Assembly (NCBI RefSeq): GCF_003385555.1
Contig: NZ_QOHR01000016.1
Location: 20,781-61,300 of the forward strand
Origin: Rhodosalinus sediminis
GTDB taxonomy: Bacteria; Pseudomonadota; Alphaproteobacteria; Rhodobacterales; Rhodobacteraceae
Direction: 5' to 3'
Length of the DNA stretch: 40,520 nt
Part shown: piece by piece, positions 1 through 9,055 of the stretch
How positions within the stretch are numbered: position 1 is the stretch's first letter
How the letters are laid out: every line of letters begins with the position of its first letter
Made by a program: the position numbers and the translations under genes
Notes under the pieces: model-generated
The model's input: the letters and a program-made list of their open reading frames with translations, nothing else
Databases searched by the model: none
Told to the model about the DNA's origin: nothing

Positions 1-263
1 AGCGCCGCGACGAAGGACATGAGCGCCGCGCGCTCGGTCTCCGGCGCGGGCGTCAGGAGCGTCGCGGCGAGGTTGCCCGGCGGATCGGCCCAGGCCCGGC
101 CGCGCCGCCCGCGCCCGGCGGTCTGCCGGCGCGCCATGATCCAGAGCGGTCCCGGCGCCTCGCCGGCGCGGGCCGCGGCCTCGGCCATGGTCGAGGGCGC
201 CTCGTCGAGGATGACCCGCCCGACGCCGTCCGGCCAGCCCGCGGGCGCGGCGTTAGCGGACAA
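1..263 (-). CDS. birA: Biotin--[acetyl-CoA carboxylase] ligase, N-terminal part (cut by window edge)
   Basis: Only about 87 N-terminal residues are visible. They hold the BirA/LPL catalytic-domain signatures: an APSTMAEA segment (the STN-type region near the start) and the glycine/arginine-rich loop [10 protein letters not shown] that binds biotinyl-5'-AMP, followed by the WADPPGNL strand. There is no N-terminal winged-helix repressor domain, so this is a group I, ligase-only BirA that joins biotin to acceptor lysines such as the one in LiuD in this window. The best start is TTG at 263, inside the last codons of nuoN (overlap about 11 nt). No upstream ATG is in frame, and the next internal ATG would remove the conserved start of the fold. 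It is the last visible gene of the nuo transcription unit. The family call is firm; the TTG start is inferred. Confidence 0.88.
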   Translation of the reverse strand, partial: MSANAAPAGWPDGVGRVILDEAPSTMAEAAARAGEAPGPLWIMARRQTAGRGRRGRAWADPPGNLAATLLTPAPETERAALMSFVAA

Positions 264-1695
264 GCGCCGTCGCGGCGGCGGCCGCCGCGCCCTCGATCCC
301 GAAGAGATTAACGATGCCCACGAGCATCACCGCCGCCGAGGCCATGAGCGCGCCCCAGAGCACGACGCCGCCCCCGGCCTCGACCGGCTCGCCCCGTTCC
401 TCGCCGAAGTACATGAAATAGACGATGCGCAGGTAGTAATAGGCGCCGATCACGCTCGCCAGCACGCCGCCCACGGCGAGCCAGATCAGCCCGCCCTCGT
501 AGGCCGCGCGCAGCACGTAGAGCTTGGCGAAGAAGCCGAGGAAGGGCGGCACGCCCGCGAGGCTGAAGAGCAGGACGAGCATCGCCATGGCGCGGCCGGG
601 CTGATGGCGCGCGTACATCCGGAGCGCCCCGATCTCGACCACCGGCGCGCCGCCCCGCTCCATCGAGAGGATGAAGGCGAAGGTGCCGACGCTCATCGCG
701 ACGTAGATGGCGAGATAGACGAGCATCGCCTGCACGCCGAAGGCCGTCCCCGCCGCGAGCCCCATGAGCGCGTAGCCCATGTGCGCGATGGAGGAATAGG
801 CCATCAGCCGCTTGATGTTCGTCTGCCCGATCGCCGCGATGGAGCCCACGAACATCGACAGGAGCGCGAGCACCGCGACCACCTGCTGCCAGTCGGCGAC
901 GACGCCGCCGAAGGCGTCGTGCAGCACCCGCGCGAAGAGCGCCATCGCCGCGATCTTGGGCGCGGTCGAGAGGAAGGCCGTCACCGGCGTCGGCGCGCCC
1001 TCGTAGACGTCGGGCGTCCACATGTGGAAAGGCACCGCCGAGACCTTGAAGGCGAGCCCCGAGGCCACGAGAACCAGCCCGATCAGTAGCCCGATCTCGG
1101 CCCTTCCGTCGCCCGCCGCGGCGAAGATCCCGGTGAAGAGCGTGGTGCCAGCGTAGCCGTAAACGAGCGACGCGCCGTAGAGCAGAAGCCCCGAGGAGAG
1201 CGCGCCGAGGATGAAATACTTTAGCCCCGCCTCGGTCGATTTCGCGCTGTCGCGCCGGAAGGCCGCCAGCACGTAGAGCGCGAGCGACTGCAGCTCCAGC
1301 CCGAGGTAGAGCGACATCAGATCGCCCGCCGAGACCATGACCATCATGCCGACGACGGAGAGCGCCACGAGCAGCGGATATTCGAACCGCAGGAGGCCCC
1401 GGCGCGTCATGTAATCCTGGCTGATCGCCAGCACGGCCGCCGCCGAGAGCAGAAGCGCCGCCTTGGCGAAGCGGGAGAAACCGTCGACGACCACGAGCCC
1501 GCCGAAGGCCTCCTCGGCCCCGGGGCCGCGCGTGGCGATCCATGCGGCGAGCCCGACGAAGACCGCCGCCGTGGCCCAGGTGATCTGCGGCGCGAGGGCG
1601 TCCTTGGCCGTGTAGACCGCGCCGAGCAGCGCCGCGATGGAGTAGACGGCCAGCACGATCTCCGGCGTGAGAAGGGCGAGATCCTGAGCGGTCAT
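253..1695 (-). CDS. nuoN: NADH-quinone oxidoreductase subunit N
   Basis: This 480-aa antiporter-like membrane subunit of complex I carries part of the proton-translocation path in the inner membrane. It is hydrophobic throughout, with about 14 predicted helices. It has the hallmark TM7-TM8 region around [20 protein letters not shown] and the conserved lysine-bearing segment [19 protein letters not shown]. The length matches the bacterial family. Its ATG overlaps the nuoM stop (ATGA), so the two are translationally coupled, and its end overlaps the TTG start of birA. NuoN is the last of the 14 core nuo genes here, the usual order. The call is certain; nothing looks damaged. Confidence 0.98.
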   Translation of the reverse strand: MTAQDLALLTPEIVLAVYSIAALLGAVYTAKDALAPQITWATAAVFVGLAAWIATRGPGAEEAFGGLVVVDGFSRFAKAALLLSAAAVLAISQDYMTRRGLLRFEYPLLVALSVVGMMVMVSAGDLMSLYLGLELQSLALYVLAAFRRDSAKSTEAGLKYFILGALSSGLLLYGASLVYGYAGTTLFTGIFAAAGDGRAEIGLLIGLVLVASGLAFKVSAVPFHMWTPDVYEGAPTPVTAFLSTAPKIAAMALFARVLHDAFGGVVADWQQVVAVLALLSMFVGSIAAIGQTNIKRLMAYSSIAHMGYALMGLAAGTAFGVQAMLVYLAIYVAMSVGTFAFILSMERGGAPVVEIGALRMYARHQPGRAMAMLVLLFSLAGVPPFLGFFAKLYVLRAAYEGGLIWLAVGGVLASVIGAYYYLRIVYFMYFGEERGEPVEAGGGVVLWGALMASAAVMLVGIVNLFGIEGAAAAAATALVR

Positions 1696-3248
1696 TGCGC
1701 GGCCTCCTCTGCCGCTGCCACCATGCTGGCGGCGTCATGCTGCGCGAGCGCGGTGTCGTAGCCCTCGACGAGGGCGGCGACCGACGGCCCGATGATGTCG
1801 GTCACGAGCGCCGGGTAGACCCCGAGCAGGAGCGTCATCACGACGAAGGGCGCGAAGATCGCCTTTTCCCGGCGGTCCATGTCCGAGATCGACTTGAGGC
1901 TCGCCTTGATCAGGTCGCCGAGCACCACCCGGCGGTAGAGCCAGAGCGCATAGGCCGCCGAGAGGATCACGCCCGTCGCCGCGACCGCGGTAACCCAGGT
2001 GTTGACCTGGAAGGCGCCCATCATCGTCAGGAACTCGCCGATGAAGCCGCTCGTCCCCGGAAGGCCGACGTTCGCCATGGTGAAGAGCATGAACACGGCG
2101 GCATAGGCCGGCATCCGGTTCACGAGGCCGCCATAGGCCTCGATCTCGCGGGTGTGCATCCGATCGTAGATCACGCCCACGCAAAGGAAAAGCGCCCCCG
2201 AGATGAAGCCGTGGCTGATCATCTGGAAGATCGCGCCGTCGAGCCCCTGCTGGTTCGCCGCGAAGATACCCATGGTCACGAAACCCATGTGCGCGACCGA
2301 CGAATAGGCGATCAGCTTCTTCATGTCCTCCTGCGCGAGGGCGACGAGGCTCGTGTAGACCACGGCGATCGCGGAAAGCCAGAGGATGAGCGGCGCGATC
2401 ACGTCGGCGCCCACCGGAAACATCGGCAGGCTGAAGCGCAGGAAGCCGTAGCCCCCCATCTTCAGCAGGATCGCGGCGAGGACGACCGAGCCCGCCGTCG
2501 GTGCCTGCACGTGCGCGTCCGGAAGCCAGGTGTGCACCGGCCACATCGGCATCTTCACCGCGAAGCTCGCGAAGAAGGCAAGGAACATCAGCGTCTGCGC
2601 GCCGCCGATGATCTGCAGCCCCCAGAGGTCGAGCGTCTCGGAGGCGAACTGATGGCGCAGGAGCGCCGCGATGTCGGTGGTCCCGGCGTCGACGTACATC
2701 GCCACCATCGCCACCAGCATCAGCACCGAGCCGAGGAAGGTGTACAGGAAGAACTTGAAGGCGGCGTAAATCCGCTCCTTCCCGCCCCAGATCCCGATGA
2801 TCAGGAACATCGGGATGAGCCCCGCCTCGAAGAAGAGGTAGAAGAGCACGAGATCGAGCGCCACGAAGACGCCGATCATCAGCGTCTCGAGCACGAGGAA
2901 GGCGATCATGTATTCCTTCACCCGCTCGGTGACGTGCCACGAGGCGGCGATCGTCAGCGGCATGATGAAGGTCGTCAGCAGCACGAAGAGCACGCTGATC
3001 CCGTCCACGCCGACCTTGTAGGTCAGGCCGAAGATCCACTCGGCCTCCTCCACCATCTGGAAGCCGGTGTCGGCCGGGTCGAACTGAAACAGGATGAAGA
3101 GCGAAACGAGGAAGGTCGCCGTCGTCGCGATCAGGGCGAGCCATCGCGCGTTGTTGCGCGCGGCCTCGTCGTCGCCGCGCAGGAAGACAGCGAGGATCGC
3201 CGCCGCGATCGCCGGCGTGAAGGTGACGATGGAAAGCAGGTTGTCCAT
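1692..3248 (-). CDS. nuoM: NADH-quinone oxidoreductase subunit M
   Basis: This 518-aa antiporter-like subunit of the complex I membrane arm starts [18 protein letters not shown]. The reading frame stays open 40 codons further upstream, but the ATG at 3248 overlaps the nuoL stop (ATGA) and gives the family N-terminus. Visible signatures are the [22 protein letters not shown] segment, in which the conserved Glu of TM5 lies, [12 protein letters not shown] in TM7-8, and [16 protein letters not shown] with the channel lysine. It is about 14 helices long and of normal length. It is coupled by 4-nt overlaps to nuoL upstream and nuoN downstream, which favours stoichiometric synthesis of the three antiporter-like subunits. 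Confidence 0.98.
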   Translation of the reverse strand: MDNLLSIVTFTPAIAAAILAVFLRGDDEAARNNARWLALIATTATFLVSLFILFQFDPADTGFQMVEEAEWIFGLTYKVGVDGISVLFVLLTTFIMPLTIAASWHVTERVKEYMIAFLVLETLMIGVFVALDLVLFYLFFEAGLIPMFLIIGIWGGKERIYAAFKFFLYTFLGSVLMLVAMVAMYVDAGTTDIAALLRHQFASETLDLWGLQIIGGAQTLMFLAFFASFAVKMPMWPVHTWLPDAHVQAPTAGSVVLAAILLKMGGYGFLRFSLPMFPVGADVIAPLILWLSAIAVVYTSLVALAQEDMKKLIAYSSVAHMGFVTMGIFAANQQGLDGAIFQMISHGFISGALFLCVGVIYDRMHTREIEAYGGLVNRMPAYAAVFMLFTMANVGLPGTSGFIGEFLTMMGAFQVNTWVTAVAATGVILSAAYALWLYRRVVLGDLIKASLKSISDMDRREKAIFAPFVVMTLLLGVYPALVTDIIGPSVAALVEGYDTALAQHDAASMVAAAEEAAQ

Positions 3249-5308
3249 CAGCGCGCCCCCCCGGTGAGCGTCATCCAGGTGATCATCGCGACGATGCCGA
3301 CCACCATCCAGAAGGCGTAGGAGAAGATGTAGCCCGTCTGCGCCCGCCCCGCGAGCCGCGTGAGCCACGGGATCGCGCCCATGGAGACGCCGTTGATCGT
3401 CCCGTCGATCACAGCGCCGTCACCCCGCTTCCAGAGCGTGCGCGCCACGCCGCGCGCGGGCCGGACGAAGACGAACTCGTAGAGCTCGTCGAAATACCAC
3501 TTGTTGAGCAGGAAAAGGTAGAGGGGCCGCTGACTCTCGGCGAGGCGCTTGGGGATCGCCGGGTCGCGGATGTAGAAGAGCCACGCGAGGCCGAGCCCGA
3601 TCAGCATGGCGAAGAAGGGGCTGACCTTGACCCACTTCGGCACCGCGTGCGCGTCGGCGATCACCGTGTTCTCGGGCGCCATGTAGAGCGCGCCCTGCCC
3701 CGGCTCGCCGGCGAAGACGTAGCCATAGGCCTCTTCGCCGCCCTCGGCCTCCGCCTCGGCGTAGGGCATGCCGAAGAACTTCGCGACGCTGTCGGTGTGC
3801 CCGAAGAAGGCGTTGTACCAGATCATCCCGGCCAGCACCGAGCCCACGGCGAGCACGCCGAGCGGCACGGTCATCACCGCCGGGCTCTCGTGCGCATGGG
3901 CGTGCGTGTGCTTGTCGCCGCGCGGCTTGCCCCAGAAGGTCAGGAACATCAGCCGCCAGGAATAGAAGCTCGTCAGGAGCGCCGCGATCACCAGGAGCCA
4001 GAAAGGCACGCCGCCGGCGCCGGCATAGGCGCTCTCGACCACCGCGTCCTTCGAGAGGAATCCGGCGAAGCCGATCGGGACGCCCCCCAGCGTGAACAGA
4101 ACCGCCGGAATGCCGACGCCCGTGATCGCCAGCGTGCCGATCAGCATGGCCCAGAAGGTATAGGGGAACTTCGCCCGCAGGCCACCGTAGTTCCGCATAT
4201 CCTGCTCGTGATGCATCCCGTGGATCACCGAGCCCGCACCGAGGAACAGCATCGCCTTGAAGAAGGCGTGCGTCAGCAGGTGATACATCGCCACCGGATA
4301 GGCGCCGACGCCGGCGGCGACGAACATGTAGCCGAGCTGCGAACAGGTGGAATAGGCGATCACGCGCTTGATGTCGGTCTGTACGAGCCCCACCGTCGCC
4401 GCGAAGAAGGCCGTCGCCGCCCCGAGCCAGGTGACGAAGGTCATCGCGTTCGGCGCGAACTCCATCACCGGCGACATGCGGCAGACGAGGAACACGCCGG
4501 CGGTGACCATGGTCGCCGCGTGAATGAGCGCCGAGACCGGCGTCGGCCCCTCCATCGCGTCCGGCAGCCAGGTGTGCAGCAGAAGCTGCGCCGATTTCCC
4601 CATCGCCCCGATGAAGAGCAGCACCGCCACCAGCTCCGCCGCGTTCCAGCTCCCCCAGAGGAAGGTGATCTGCGTCTCGGCGATGGTGGGCGCGGCGGCG
4701 AAGACGTCCTCGAAGCGCACCGAATCCACGAGGAAGAAGATCGCGAAGATGCCGAGCGCGAAGCCGAAATCGCCCACGCGGTTGACCACGAAGGCCTTGA
4801 TCGCGGCGGCGTTGGCCGACGGCTTGCGGTAGTAGAACCCGATCAGCAGATAGGAGGCGAGGCCCACGCCCTCCCAGCCGAAGAAGAGCTGCACGAGGTT
4901 GTCGGCCGTCACCAGCATGAGCATGGCGAAGGTGAAGAGCGAGAGATAGGCGAAGAAGCGCGCCTTGTAGGCCTCGCCCTCGCGGAAATTCTCGTCATGC
5001 GCCATGTAGCCGAAGGAATAGAGATGCACGAGCGCCGAGACGCTCGTCACCACGATCAGCATCACCGCCGTCAGCCGGTCGAGCCGGATCGCCCAGTCGG
5101 TCGCGAGCGTCCCGCTCTCGATCCAGCGCAGGATCTGAATGGTCTCGGTGATGCCGTCGAAGGTCAGGAACACGATCCACGACAAGAGCGCCGAGAAGAA
5201 CAGGAGCCCGGTGGCCACCCACATGGCCGCGGTCTCGCCGATCGCGCGCCAGCCGAAGCCCGCGATCAGCGCGCCCGCGAGCGGCGCGAAGAGAAGCAGC
5301 GTCTCCAT
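3248..5308 (-). CDS. nuoL: NADH-quinone oxidoreductase subunit L
   Basis: This 686-aa distal antiporter-like subunit of complex I has about 16 transmembrane helices, the long lateral helix in the C-terminal third, and a last helix ending near [11 protein letters not shown]. Diagnostic stretches are [39 protein letters not shown] and [17 protein letters not shown], which carry the conserved Glu and Lys of the proton channel. A soluble His-rich loop (HTHAHAHE, about residue 470) lies before the late helices, as in many NuoL proteins. Four bases separate it from nuoK, and it overlaps nuoM by one base. Identity is certain. Confidence 0.98.
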   Translation of the reverse strand: METLLLFAPLAGALIAGFGWRAIGETAAMWVATGLLFFSALLSWIVFLTFDGITETIQILRWIESGTLATDWAIRLDRLTAVMLIVVTSVSALVHLYSFGYMAHDENFREGEAYKARFFAYLSLFTFAMLMLVTADNLVQLFFGWEGVGLASYLLIGFYYRKPSANAAAIKAFVVNRVGDFGFALGIFAIFFLVDSVRFEDVFAAAPTIAETQITFLWGSWNAAELVAVLLFIGAMGKSAQLLLHTWLPDAMEGPTPVSALIHAATMVTAGVFLVCRMSPVMEFAPNAMTFVTWLGAATAFFAATVGLVQTDIKRVIAYSTCSQLGYMFVAAGVGAYPVAMYHLLTHAFFKAMLFLGAGSVIHGMHHEQDMRNYGGLRAKFPYTFWAMLIGTLAITGVGIPAVLFTLGGVPIGFAGFLSKDAVVESAYAGAGGVPFWLLVIAALLTSFYSWRLMFLTFWGKPRGDKHTHAHAHESPAVMTVPLGVLAVGSVLAGMIWYNAFFGHTDSVAKFFGMPYAEAEAEGGEEAYGYVFAGEPGQGALYMAPENTVIADAHAVPKWVKVSPFFAMLIGLGLAWLFYIRDPAIPKRLAESQRPLYLFLLNKWYFDELYEFVFVRPARGVARTLWKRGDGAVIDGTINGVSMGAIPWLTRLAGRAQTGYIFSYAFWMVVGIVAMITWMTLTGGAR

Positions 5309-5312
5309 CGGC

Positions 5313-5618
5313 TCAGCCCTTCATCATGTTGACGTCTTCCACCGCGATCGTGCCGCGGTTGCGGAAGAACACCACCAGAATGGCGAGCCCGATCGCCGCC
5401 TCCGCCGCGGCGACGGTCAGCACGAAAAGCGTGAAGATCTGCCCTACGAGATCGCCGTGATACCAGGAGAAGGCGACGAGGTTGATGTTGACCGATAGCA
5501 GGATGATCTCGACCGACATCAGCAGGATGATGACGTTCTTGCGGTTGAGAAAGAGCCCGAAGATGCCGATGACGAAGAGCGCCGCCGCCACCGTGAGATA
5601 ATGTTCCAGTCCGATCAT
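5313..5618 (-). CDS. nuoK: NADH-quinone oxidoreductase subunit K
   Basis: This is a 101-aa, three-helix membrane subunit (ND4L homologue) at the E-channel/antiporter boundary of complex I. TM2 contains the conserved membrane glutamate in [17 protein letters not shown], and TM3 contains the second one in [17 protein letters not shown]. The length is exactly that of the family. It sits 52 nt downstream of nuoJ and 4 nt upstream of nuoL, in the standard J-K-L order. No accessory ORF is inserted here, unlike the earlier part of the operon. Confidence 0.98.
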   Translation of the reverse strand: MIGLEHYLTVAAALFVIGIFGLFLNRKNVIILLMSVEIILLSVNINLVAFSWYHGDLVGQIFTLFVLTVAAAEAAIGLAILVVFFRNRGTIAVEDVNMMKG

Positions 5619-5670
5619 TCCGTCCCTCCGGGCGCCCCGGCCCGCTCTCGTTGACCCCGGTCGCGCGGCT

Positions 5671-6273
5671 TCACAGCCCCTGCCCCGGCTTCACGTCCCT
5701 GAGCTCCATCGCCGCCTCGGGATCGCGGTACATCTGCGCCAGCACGTTCTGCCGCTTGACGTCCGCGCGGTGGCGCAGCGTCAAGAGGATCGCGCCCACC
5801 ATCGCCACCAGCAGGATGAGCCCCGAAAGCTGGAACAGCAGGAAATACCGGTCGTAAAGCACCATGCCGAGCGCCTCGGTGTTGTGCAGCTCCGCCGGGA
5901 TCGGCTGCGCACGCTGCGCCTCGGCCACCTCCGCGCCCTGCCAGCCGCCGAGCGCGAGGCCGAGCTGCATCAGGAGCACCACCCCGATCAGGAGCGCCAG
6001 CGGCATGTACCGCGCCATCCCCGCCTTCAGCTTGGCGAAATCCACGTCGAGCATCATCACGACGAAAAGGAACAGCACCGCGACCGCGCCGACGTAGACG
6101 ATGATCATCAGCATCGCCACGAACTCGGCGCCCATCAGCACGAACAGCCCCGCCGCCGACAGGAACGACAGGATCAGCCAGAGCACCGAATAGACCGGAT
6201 TGCGCGAGATCACCGTGAACAGCCCGCCGGCCACGCAGCCGAGGGCGAAGAGATAGAAGGCGAAGGTGGCCAT
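5671..6273 (-). CDS. nuoJ: NADH-quinone oxidoreductase subunit J
   Basis: This 200-aa membrane subunit (ND6 homologue) has five helices. The start used is ATG at 6273, giving [17 protein letters not shown], with a GAGGAG ribosome-binding site 8 nt upstream. The frame is open further upstream, but that region encodes the CMD-like gene in another frame. The TM3 region [20 protein letters not shown] carries the pi-bulge helix typical of ND6/NuoJ, followed by [10 protein letters not shown]. The C-terminus is a hydrophilic tail. The CMD-like gene ends only 2 nt upstream, so the two are coupled. Confidence 0.97.
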   Translation of the reverse strand: MATFAFYLFALGCVAGGLFTVISRNPVYSVLWLILSFLSAAGLFVLMGAEFVAMLMIIVYVGAVAVLFLFVVMMLDVDFAKLKAGMARYMPLALLIGVVLLMQLGLALGGWQGAEVAEAQRAQPIPAELHNTEALGMVLYDRYFLLFQLSGLILLVAMVGAILLTLRHRADVKRQNVLAQMYRDPEAAMELRDVKPGQGL

Positions 6274-6275
6274 GG

Positions 6276-6689
6276 TCACGTCTCCTCGTTTCCCTCGTCC
6301 GCCGAGGCCTCGAGCGTCTCCTGCGCGAGTTGCATGGCCCGCGTCATCGCCGGCAGCCCCGCGAAGACCGACATCATGCCGATCGCTTCGACGATTTCCT
6401 GACGCGTCGCCCCGGCCTCGGCCAGGTGGCGCACCGTCAGCCGGATCTGCGCGTCGGCCTGCGCCCCCTGCATCGTGAGCCCCGCCAAAGTCAAGAGGAG
6501 CCGGGTCTTGGCGTCGAGCCCCTCCTTGTTCCAGGCGTTGCCGAAGACCATCTCCATCCACTCGCGCGGCATGGTCGGCCACATGGCCTCCAGCGCCCGC
6601 GGGCTGAAGGTCTCGAGCGAGGGGTTCATCGAGCGCGCCATCTCCTGCCAGCGCACCATCATCTCTTCGAAGGGGCTGCGGTCGCTCAA
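6276..6689 (-). CDS. Carboxymuconolactone decarboxylase-like protein in the nuo operon
   Basis: This 137-aa cytoplasmic protein resembles the gamma-carboxymuconolactone decarboxylase (PcaC/CMD) fold: all helical, with [20 protein letters not shown] and [21 protein letters not shown], which correspond to the two conserved CMD stretches. It has no cysteine at all, so an AhpD-type disulfide reductase activity is excluded. The start is set by sequence: TTG at 6689 is preceded by AGGAGG at 7-nt spacing. The next ATG would begin ten codons later, without that signal. It lies between nuoI and nuoJ, 2 nt before nuoJ but 229 nt after nuoI, and that gap is filled by a palindromic repeat. CMD-like genes at this spot are, to my recollection, usual in Rhodobacterales. 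A role in complex I is inferred from context only; no enzymatic substrate can be proposed. Confidence 0.8.
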   Translation of the reverse strand: MSDRSPFEEMMVRWQEMARSMNPSLETFSPRALEAMWPTMPREWMEMVFGNAWNKEGLDAKTRLLLTLAGLTMQGAQADAQIRLTVRHLAEAGATRQEIVEAIGMMSVFAGLPAMTRAMQLAQETLEASADEGNEET

Positions 6690-6741
6690 CGGATCGCCTC
6701 CTGCCCTGTGGGTGCGACCGCCCCCGACGACGGCGCAGGGC

Positions 6742-6874
6742 GAGGGGCTCTGCCCCTCGCGCTCCCCGGAGTATTTCCGCCAAGATGCTGGGCGATCGCG
6801 ACCCGGCCCATCATCTTGGCCGAAATACTCCGGGGGTGAATTGGCCGAAGGCCAAGAGGGGGCAGCGCCCCCTC
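6742..6874. repeat. Head-to-head pair of intergenic GC-hairpin repeats (copies A1 and A2)
   Basis: Two units of a dispersed repeat face each other in the nuoI-CMD gap. Unit A2 (6874 to 6809, minus strand) has an 8-bp GAGGGGGC hairpin, a TTGGCC/GGCCAA hairpin (6841-6855), then the conserved tail CCCCCGGAGTATTT followed by GGCCAAGATGATGG. Unit A1 (6742-6792, plus strand) has a GAGGGGC hairpin and CCCCGGAGTATTT followed by CCAAGATG, but lacks the second hairpin. Because the tails are inverted, the centre can form one large stem. The same unit recurs at 22879-22963 and 36934-37005. It sits inside an operon, so it cannot be a complete transcription stop unless a new promoter follows. Confidence 0.85.
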
Positions 6875-6918
6875 CCGCGGCGCCGACACGCGCGGCACGG
6901 CGCAAGCAGCGCGGTCCG

Positions 6919-7413
6919 TCATCGATACGGCGCGTCCAGTTCGAGGTTGCGGGCGATCTCCGCCTCCCAGCGTTCGCCGTTCTCGAGGAGCTTCTCCTTG
7001 TCGTAGTAGAGTTCCTCGCGCGTTTCCGTGGCGAACTCGAAGTTCGGACCCTCGACGATGGCGTCCACCGGGCAGGCCTCCTGGCAGAAACCGCAGTAGA
7101 TGCATTTCGTCATGTCGATGTCGTAGCGCGTGGTGCGCCGCGAGCCGTCGGCGCGGGGTTCGGCGTCGATGGTGATCGCCTGCGCGGGGCAGACCGCCTC
7201 GCAGAGCTTGCAGGCGATGCAGCGCTCCTCGCCGTTGGGGTACCGGCGCAGCGCGTGCTCGCCGCGGAAGCGGGGCGAGAGGGGGCCCTTTTCGTGCGGG
7301 TAGTTCACCGTCGCCTTCGGCGCGAAGAAGTAGCGCAGGCCCAGCTTCAGGCCCTGCAGGAAATCGGTGAGCAGGAAGTATTTCGCGGCGCGGCCGTAGT
7401 CGATCTGCGTCAT
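6919..7413 (-). CDS. nuoI: NADH-quinone oxidoreductase subunit I (2x[4Fe-4S] ferredoxin subunit)
   Basis: This 164-aa TYKY subunit carries clusters N6a and N6b, which pass electrons from NuoG to NuoB/N2. The two CxxCxxCxxxCP motifs are intact: C65, C68, C71, C75 ([12 protein letters not shown]) and C104, C107, C110, C114 ([12 protein letters not shown]). The N-terminus [17 protein letters not shown] is the amphipathic helix region that docks on the membrane. The length is typical of alphaproteobacteria and mitochondria. Its ATG overlaps the stop of the 62-aa ORF (ATGA). A 229-nt gap with paired repeats follows before the CMD-like gene. Confidence 0.98.
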   Translation of the reverse strand: MTQIDYGRAAKYFLLTDFLQGLKLGLRYFFAPKATVNYPHEKGPLSPRFRGEHALRRYPNGEERCIACKLCEAVCPAQAITIDAEPRADGSRRTTRYDIDMTKCIYCGFCQEACPVDAIVEGPNFEFATETREELYYDKEKLLENGERWEAEIARNLELDAPYR

Positions 7414-7598
7414 TTGCCGTCTCCGTCGATGTCGTCGGCGGCCCAGCGGAAGATCGCGGCGGCGATCGCCTGCGCGCGCGGGCCGGCCATCTGGTTGTCC
7501 CGCTCGGGGCTCTGGTCGGCGGCCTCGGCCGCCGTCGCGGCGAGCTCCATCATGTCGATGTAGCGGGCGTTGAGGATCGCGGTCTTGAGTTCCTGCAT
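7410..7598 (-). CDS. Small conserved-looking 62-aa ORF between nuoH and nuoI
   Basis: This is a 62-aa, soluble, alanine-rich and probably helical protein starting [20 protein letters not shown] and ending in an acidic tail (DDIDGDGK). There is no signal peptide, no membrane segment and no cysteine. It is treated as real because it is tightly packed: it begins 1 nt after the nuoH stop, and its TGA overlaps the nuoI ATG, so nuoI translation probably depends on it. Small ORFs at this position occur in related nuo clusters as far as I recall. Function is unknown. It may be a small assembly or stabilising factor, or simply a coupling ORF for nuoI. Confidence 0.72.
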   Translation of the reverse strand: MQELKTAILNARYIDMMELAATAAEAADQSPERDNQMAGPRAQAIAAAIFRWAADDIDGDGK

Positions 7599-7599
7599 G

Positions 7600-8637
7600 T
7601 CAGCCTCCCACGGACCAGCGGGCGTAGATGCCCCAGAACCATTCGAACTTGGCGGCGAAGGACACGAAGACGACCCAGATCAGGCTCATCGGCAGGAAGA
7701 CCTTCCAGCCGAGGCGCATGAGCTGGTCGTAGCGGTAGCGCGGCGTCACCGCCTTCACCATGGCGAAAAGGAAGAAGAAGAAGAGCATCTTCGCCAGCAT
7801 CCAGAGCGCGCCGTCCGGCAGCCCCGGCACGGGCGAGAGCCAACCGCCGAAGAACAGGAGGCTCATCAGCGCGCACATCAGGAAGATGGCGATGTATTCG
7901 CCCGCCATGAACAGGAGGAACGGCGTCGAGGAGTACTCCACCTGGTAGCCGGCGACAAGCTCCGATTCAGCCTCCGGCAGGTCGAAGGGCGGGCGGTTCG
8001 TCTCGGCGAGCGCGGAGATGAAGAAGAGCGCCACCATCGGCAGATGCGGCAGCCAGTACCAGCCGAAGAAATGCGCCGCGCTGTCCTGCGCACCGACGAT
8101 GGCGCCGAAGTTCATCGAGCCCGTCGAGAGGATCACGCCGATGATGACGAGGCCGATCGAGACCTCGTAGGAGATCATCTGCGCCGCGGACCGGAGCGAG
8201 CCCAGGAAGGGATACTTCGAGTTCGAGGCCCAGCCGCCCATGATCACGCCGTAGACCTCGAGCGAGGACATGGCGAAGACGTAGAGGATCGCCACGTTGA
8301 TGTCGGCGAGCACCCAGCCGTCGTTGAAGGGAATCACCGCCCAGGCCAGCACGGCGAGCACGAAGCTCGTCAGCGGCGCCATGATGAAGACCGGCCGGTC
8401 CGCGCCGGCGGGCACGACGACCTCCTTCAGGACGTACTTGAGCGCGTCGGCGATCGTCTGCAGGAGCCCGAAGGCCCCCACGACGTTCGGGCCCCGCCGC
8501 ATCTGCACCGCCGCCCAGACCTTGCGGTCGGCGTAGACGAGAAACAGGAGCGAGATCATCACGAAGCCGAGGACCGAGAGGCACTGCGCCAGCACGATCA
8601 GGAAGGTGCCGAGGGGAGTGGCGAAGAAAGCGTCCAT
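7600..8637 (-). CDS. nuoH: NADH-quinone oxidoreductase subunit H
   Basis: This 345-aa ND1 homologue has eight helices and lines the quinone channel and the first E-channel of complex I. The start used is ATG at 8637 ([18 protein letters not shown]); the open frame upstream of it belongs to the preceding gene's region. Conserved quinone-site segments are present: [20 protein letters not shown] near the N-terminus, [20 protein letters not shown] in the middle, and [20 protein letters not shown] with the acidic loop. It lies 7 nt after the lipoprotein gene and 1 nt before the 62-aa ORF. Intact and of standard length. Confidence 0.98.
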   Translation of the reverse strand: MDAFFATPLGTFLIVLAQCLSVLGFVMISLLFLVYADRKVWAAVQMRRGPNVVGAFGLLQTIADALKYVLKEVVVPAGADRPVFIMAPLTSFVLAVLAWAVIPFNDGWVLADINVAILYVFAMSSLEVYGVIMGGWASNSKYPFLGSLRSAAQMISYEVSIGLVIIGVILSTGSMNFGAIVGAQDSAAHFFGWYWLPHLPMVALFFISALAETNRPPFDLPEAESELVAGYQVEYSSTPFLLFMAGEYIAIFLMCALMSLLFFGGWLSPVPGLPDGALWMLAKMLFFFFLFAMVKAVTPRYRYDQLMRLGWKVFLPMSLIWVVFVSFAAKFEWFWGIYARWSVGG

Positions 8638-8644
8638 CAGGTCC

Positions 8645-9055
8645 TCATACCGTCGGAATGCCGCGGGCGTCGCAGGCGGCGACCACCGCCGCGGCGTCGA
8701 GCGGCGAAACGCCGCGGGGCCGCGCCGGCGAGAGGGTGTAAACCGCATCTGCGGTCGTCTTGCCACCCTCTTCGGCGAGATTCGTGCGCACGTGGCGCGC
8801 GAAGGCGTAGCCGCGGATCAGCGTGTAGCGCGCCGCCGCGCAGTCGGCGTAGGCGCGCAGCGCCGCGGGCGGCGCGGCCCCCGCCATGGCGACCTCGAGG
8901 CTCACGAGATCCGTGTCAAGAAGCCGGGTCTCCACGCCCAGATACTCCTCTGCCGGCCGGGCGGGCGCCGGGCTCTCCGGTGCCGCGTCCGGCGTCTCGC
9001 TGCAGCCCGCCGCGAGGGCCGCGGCGAGCGCGAGCGCCCCGTGCGCCCGCCTCAT
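8645..9055 (-). CDS. Putative lipoprotein encoded between nuoG and nuoH
   Basis: This 136-aa protein starts with an Arg-containing n-region (MRRAHGALA) and an alanine-rich hydrophobic core ending in LAAGC (C18), a near-canonical lipobox with Ala rather than Leu at -3. Export and lipidation are therefore likely but not certain. The mature part has a Pro/Ala-rich linker, then a small domain with paired cysteines, a [22 protein letters not shown] stretch and the end [11 protein letters not shown] recall similar proteins at this position in other Rhodobacterales, but no named domain. The ATG overlaps the nuoG stop (ATGA) and the gene ends 7 nt before nuoH. A complex-I-linked periplasmic role is inference from position only. 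Confidence 0.78.
   Translation of the reverse strand: MRRAHGALALAAALAAGCSETPDAAPESPAPARPAEEYLGVETRLLDTDLVSLEVAMAGAAPPAALRAYADCAAARYTLIRGYAFARHVRTNLAEEGGKTTADAVYTLSPARPRGVSPLDAAAVVAACDARGIPTV

Noticed and set aside
1695-5332. Plus-strand open frames opposite nuoM and nuoL, each over 500 codons
   Set aside because: Same composition effect; His/Asp/Arg-rich translations mirror hydrophobic membrane helices on the true strand.
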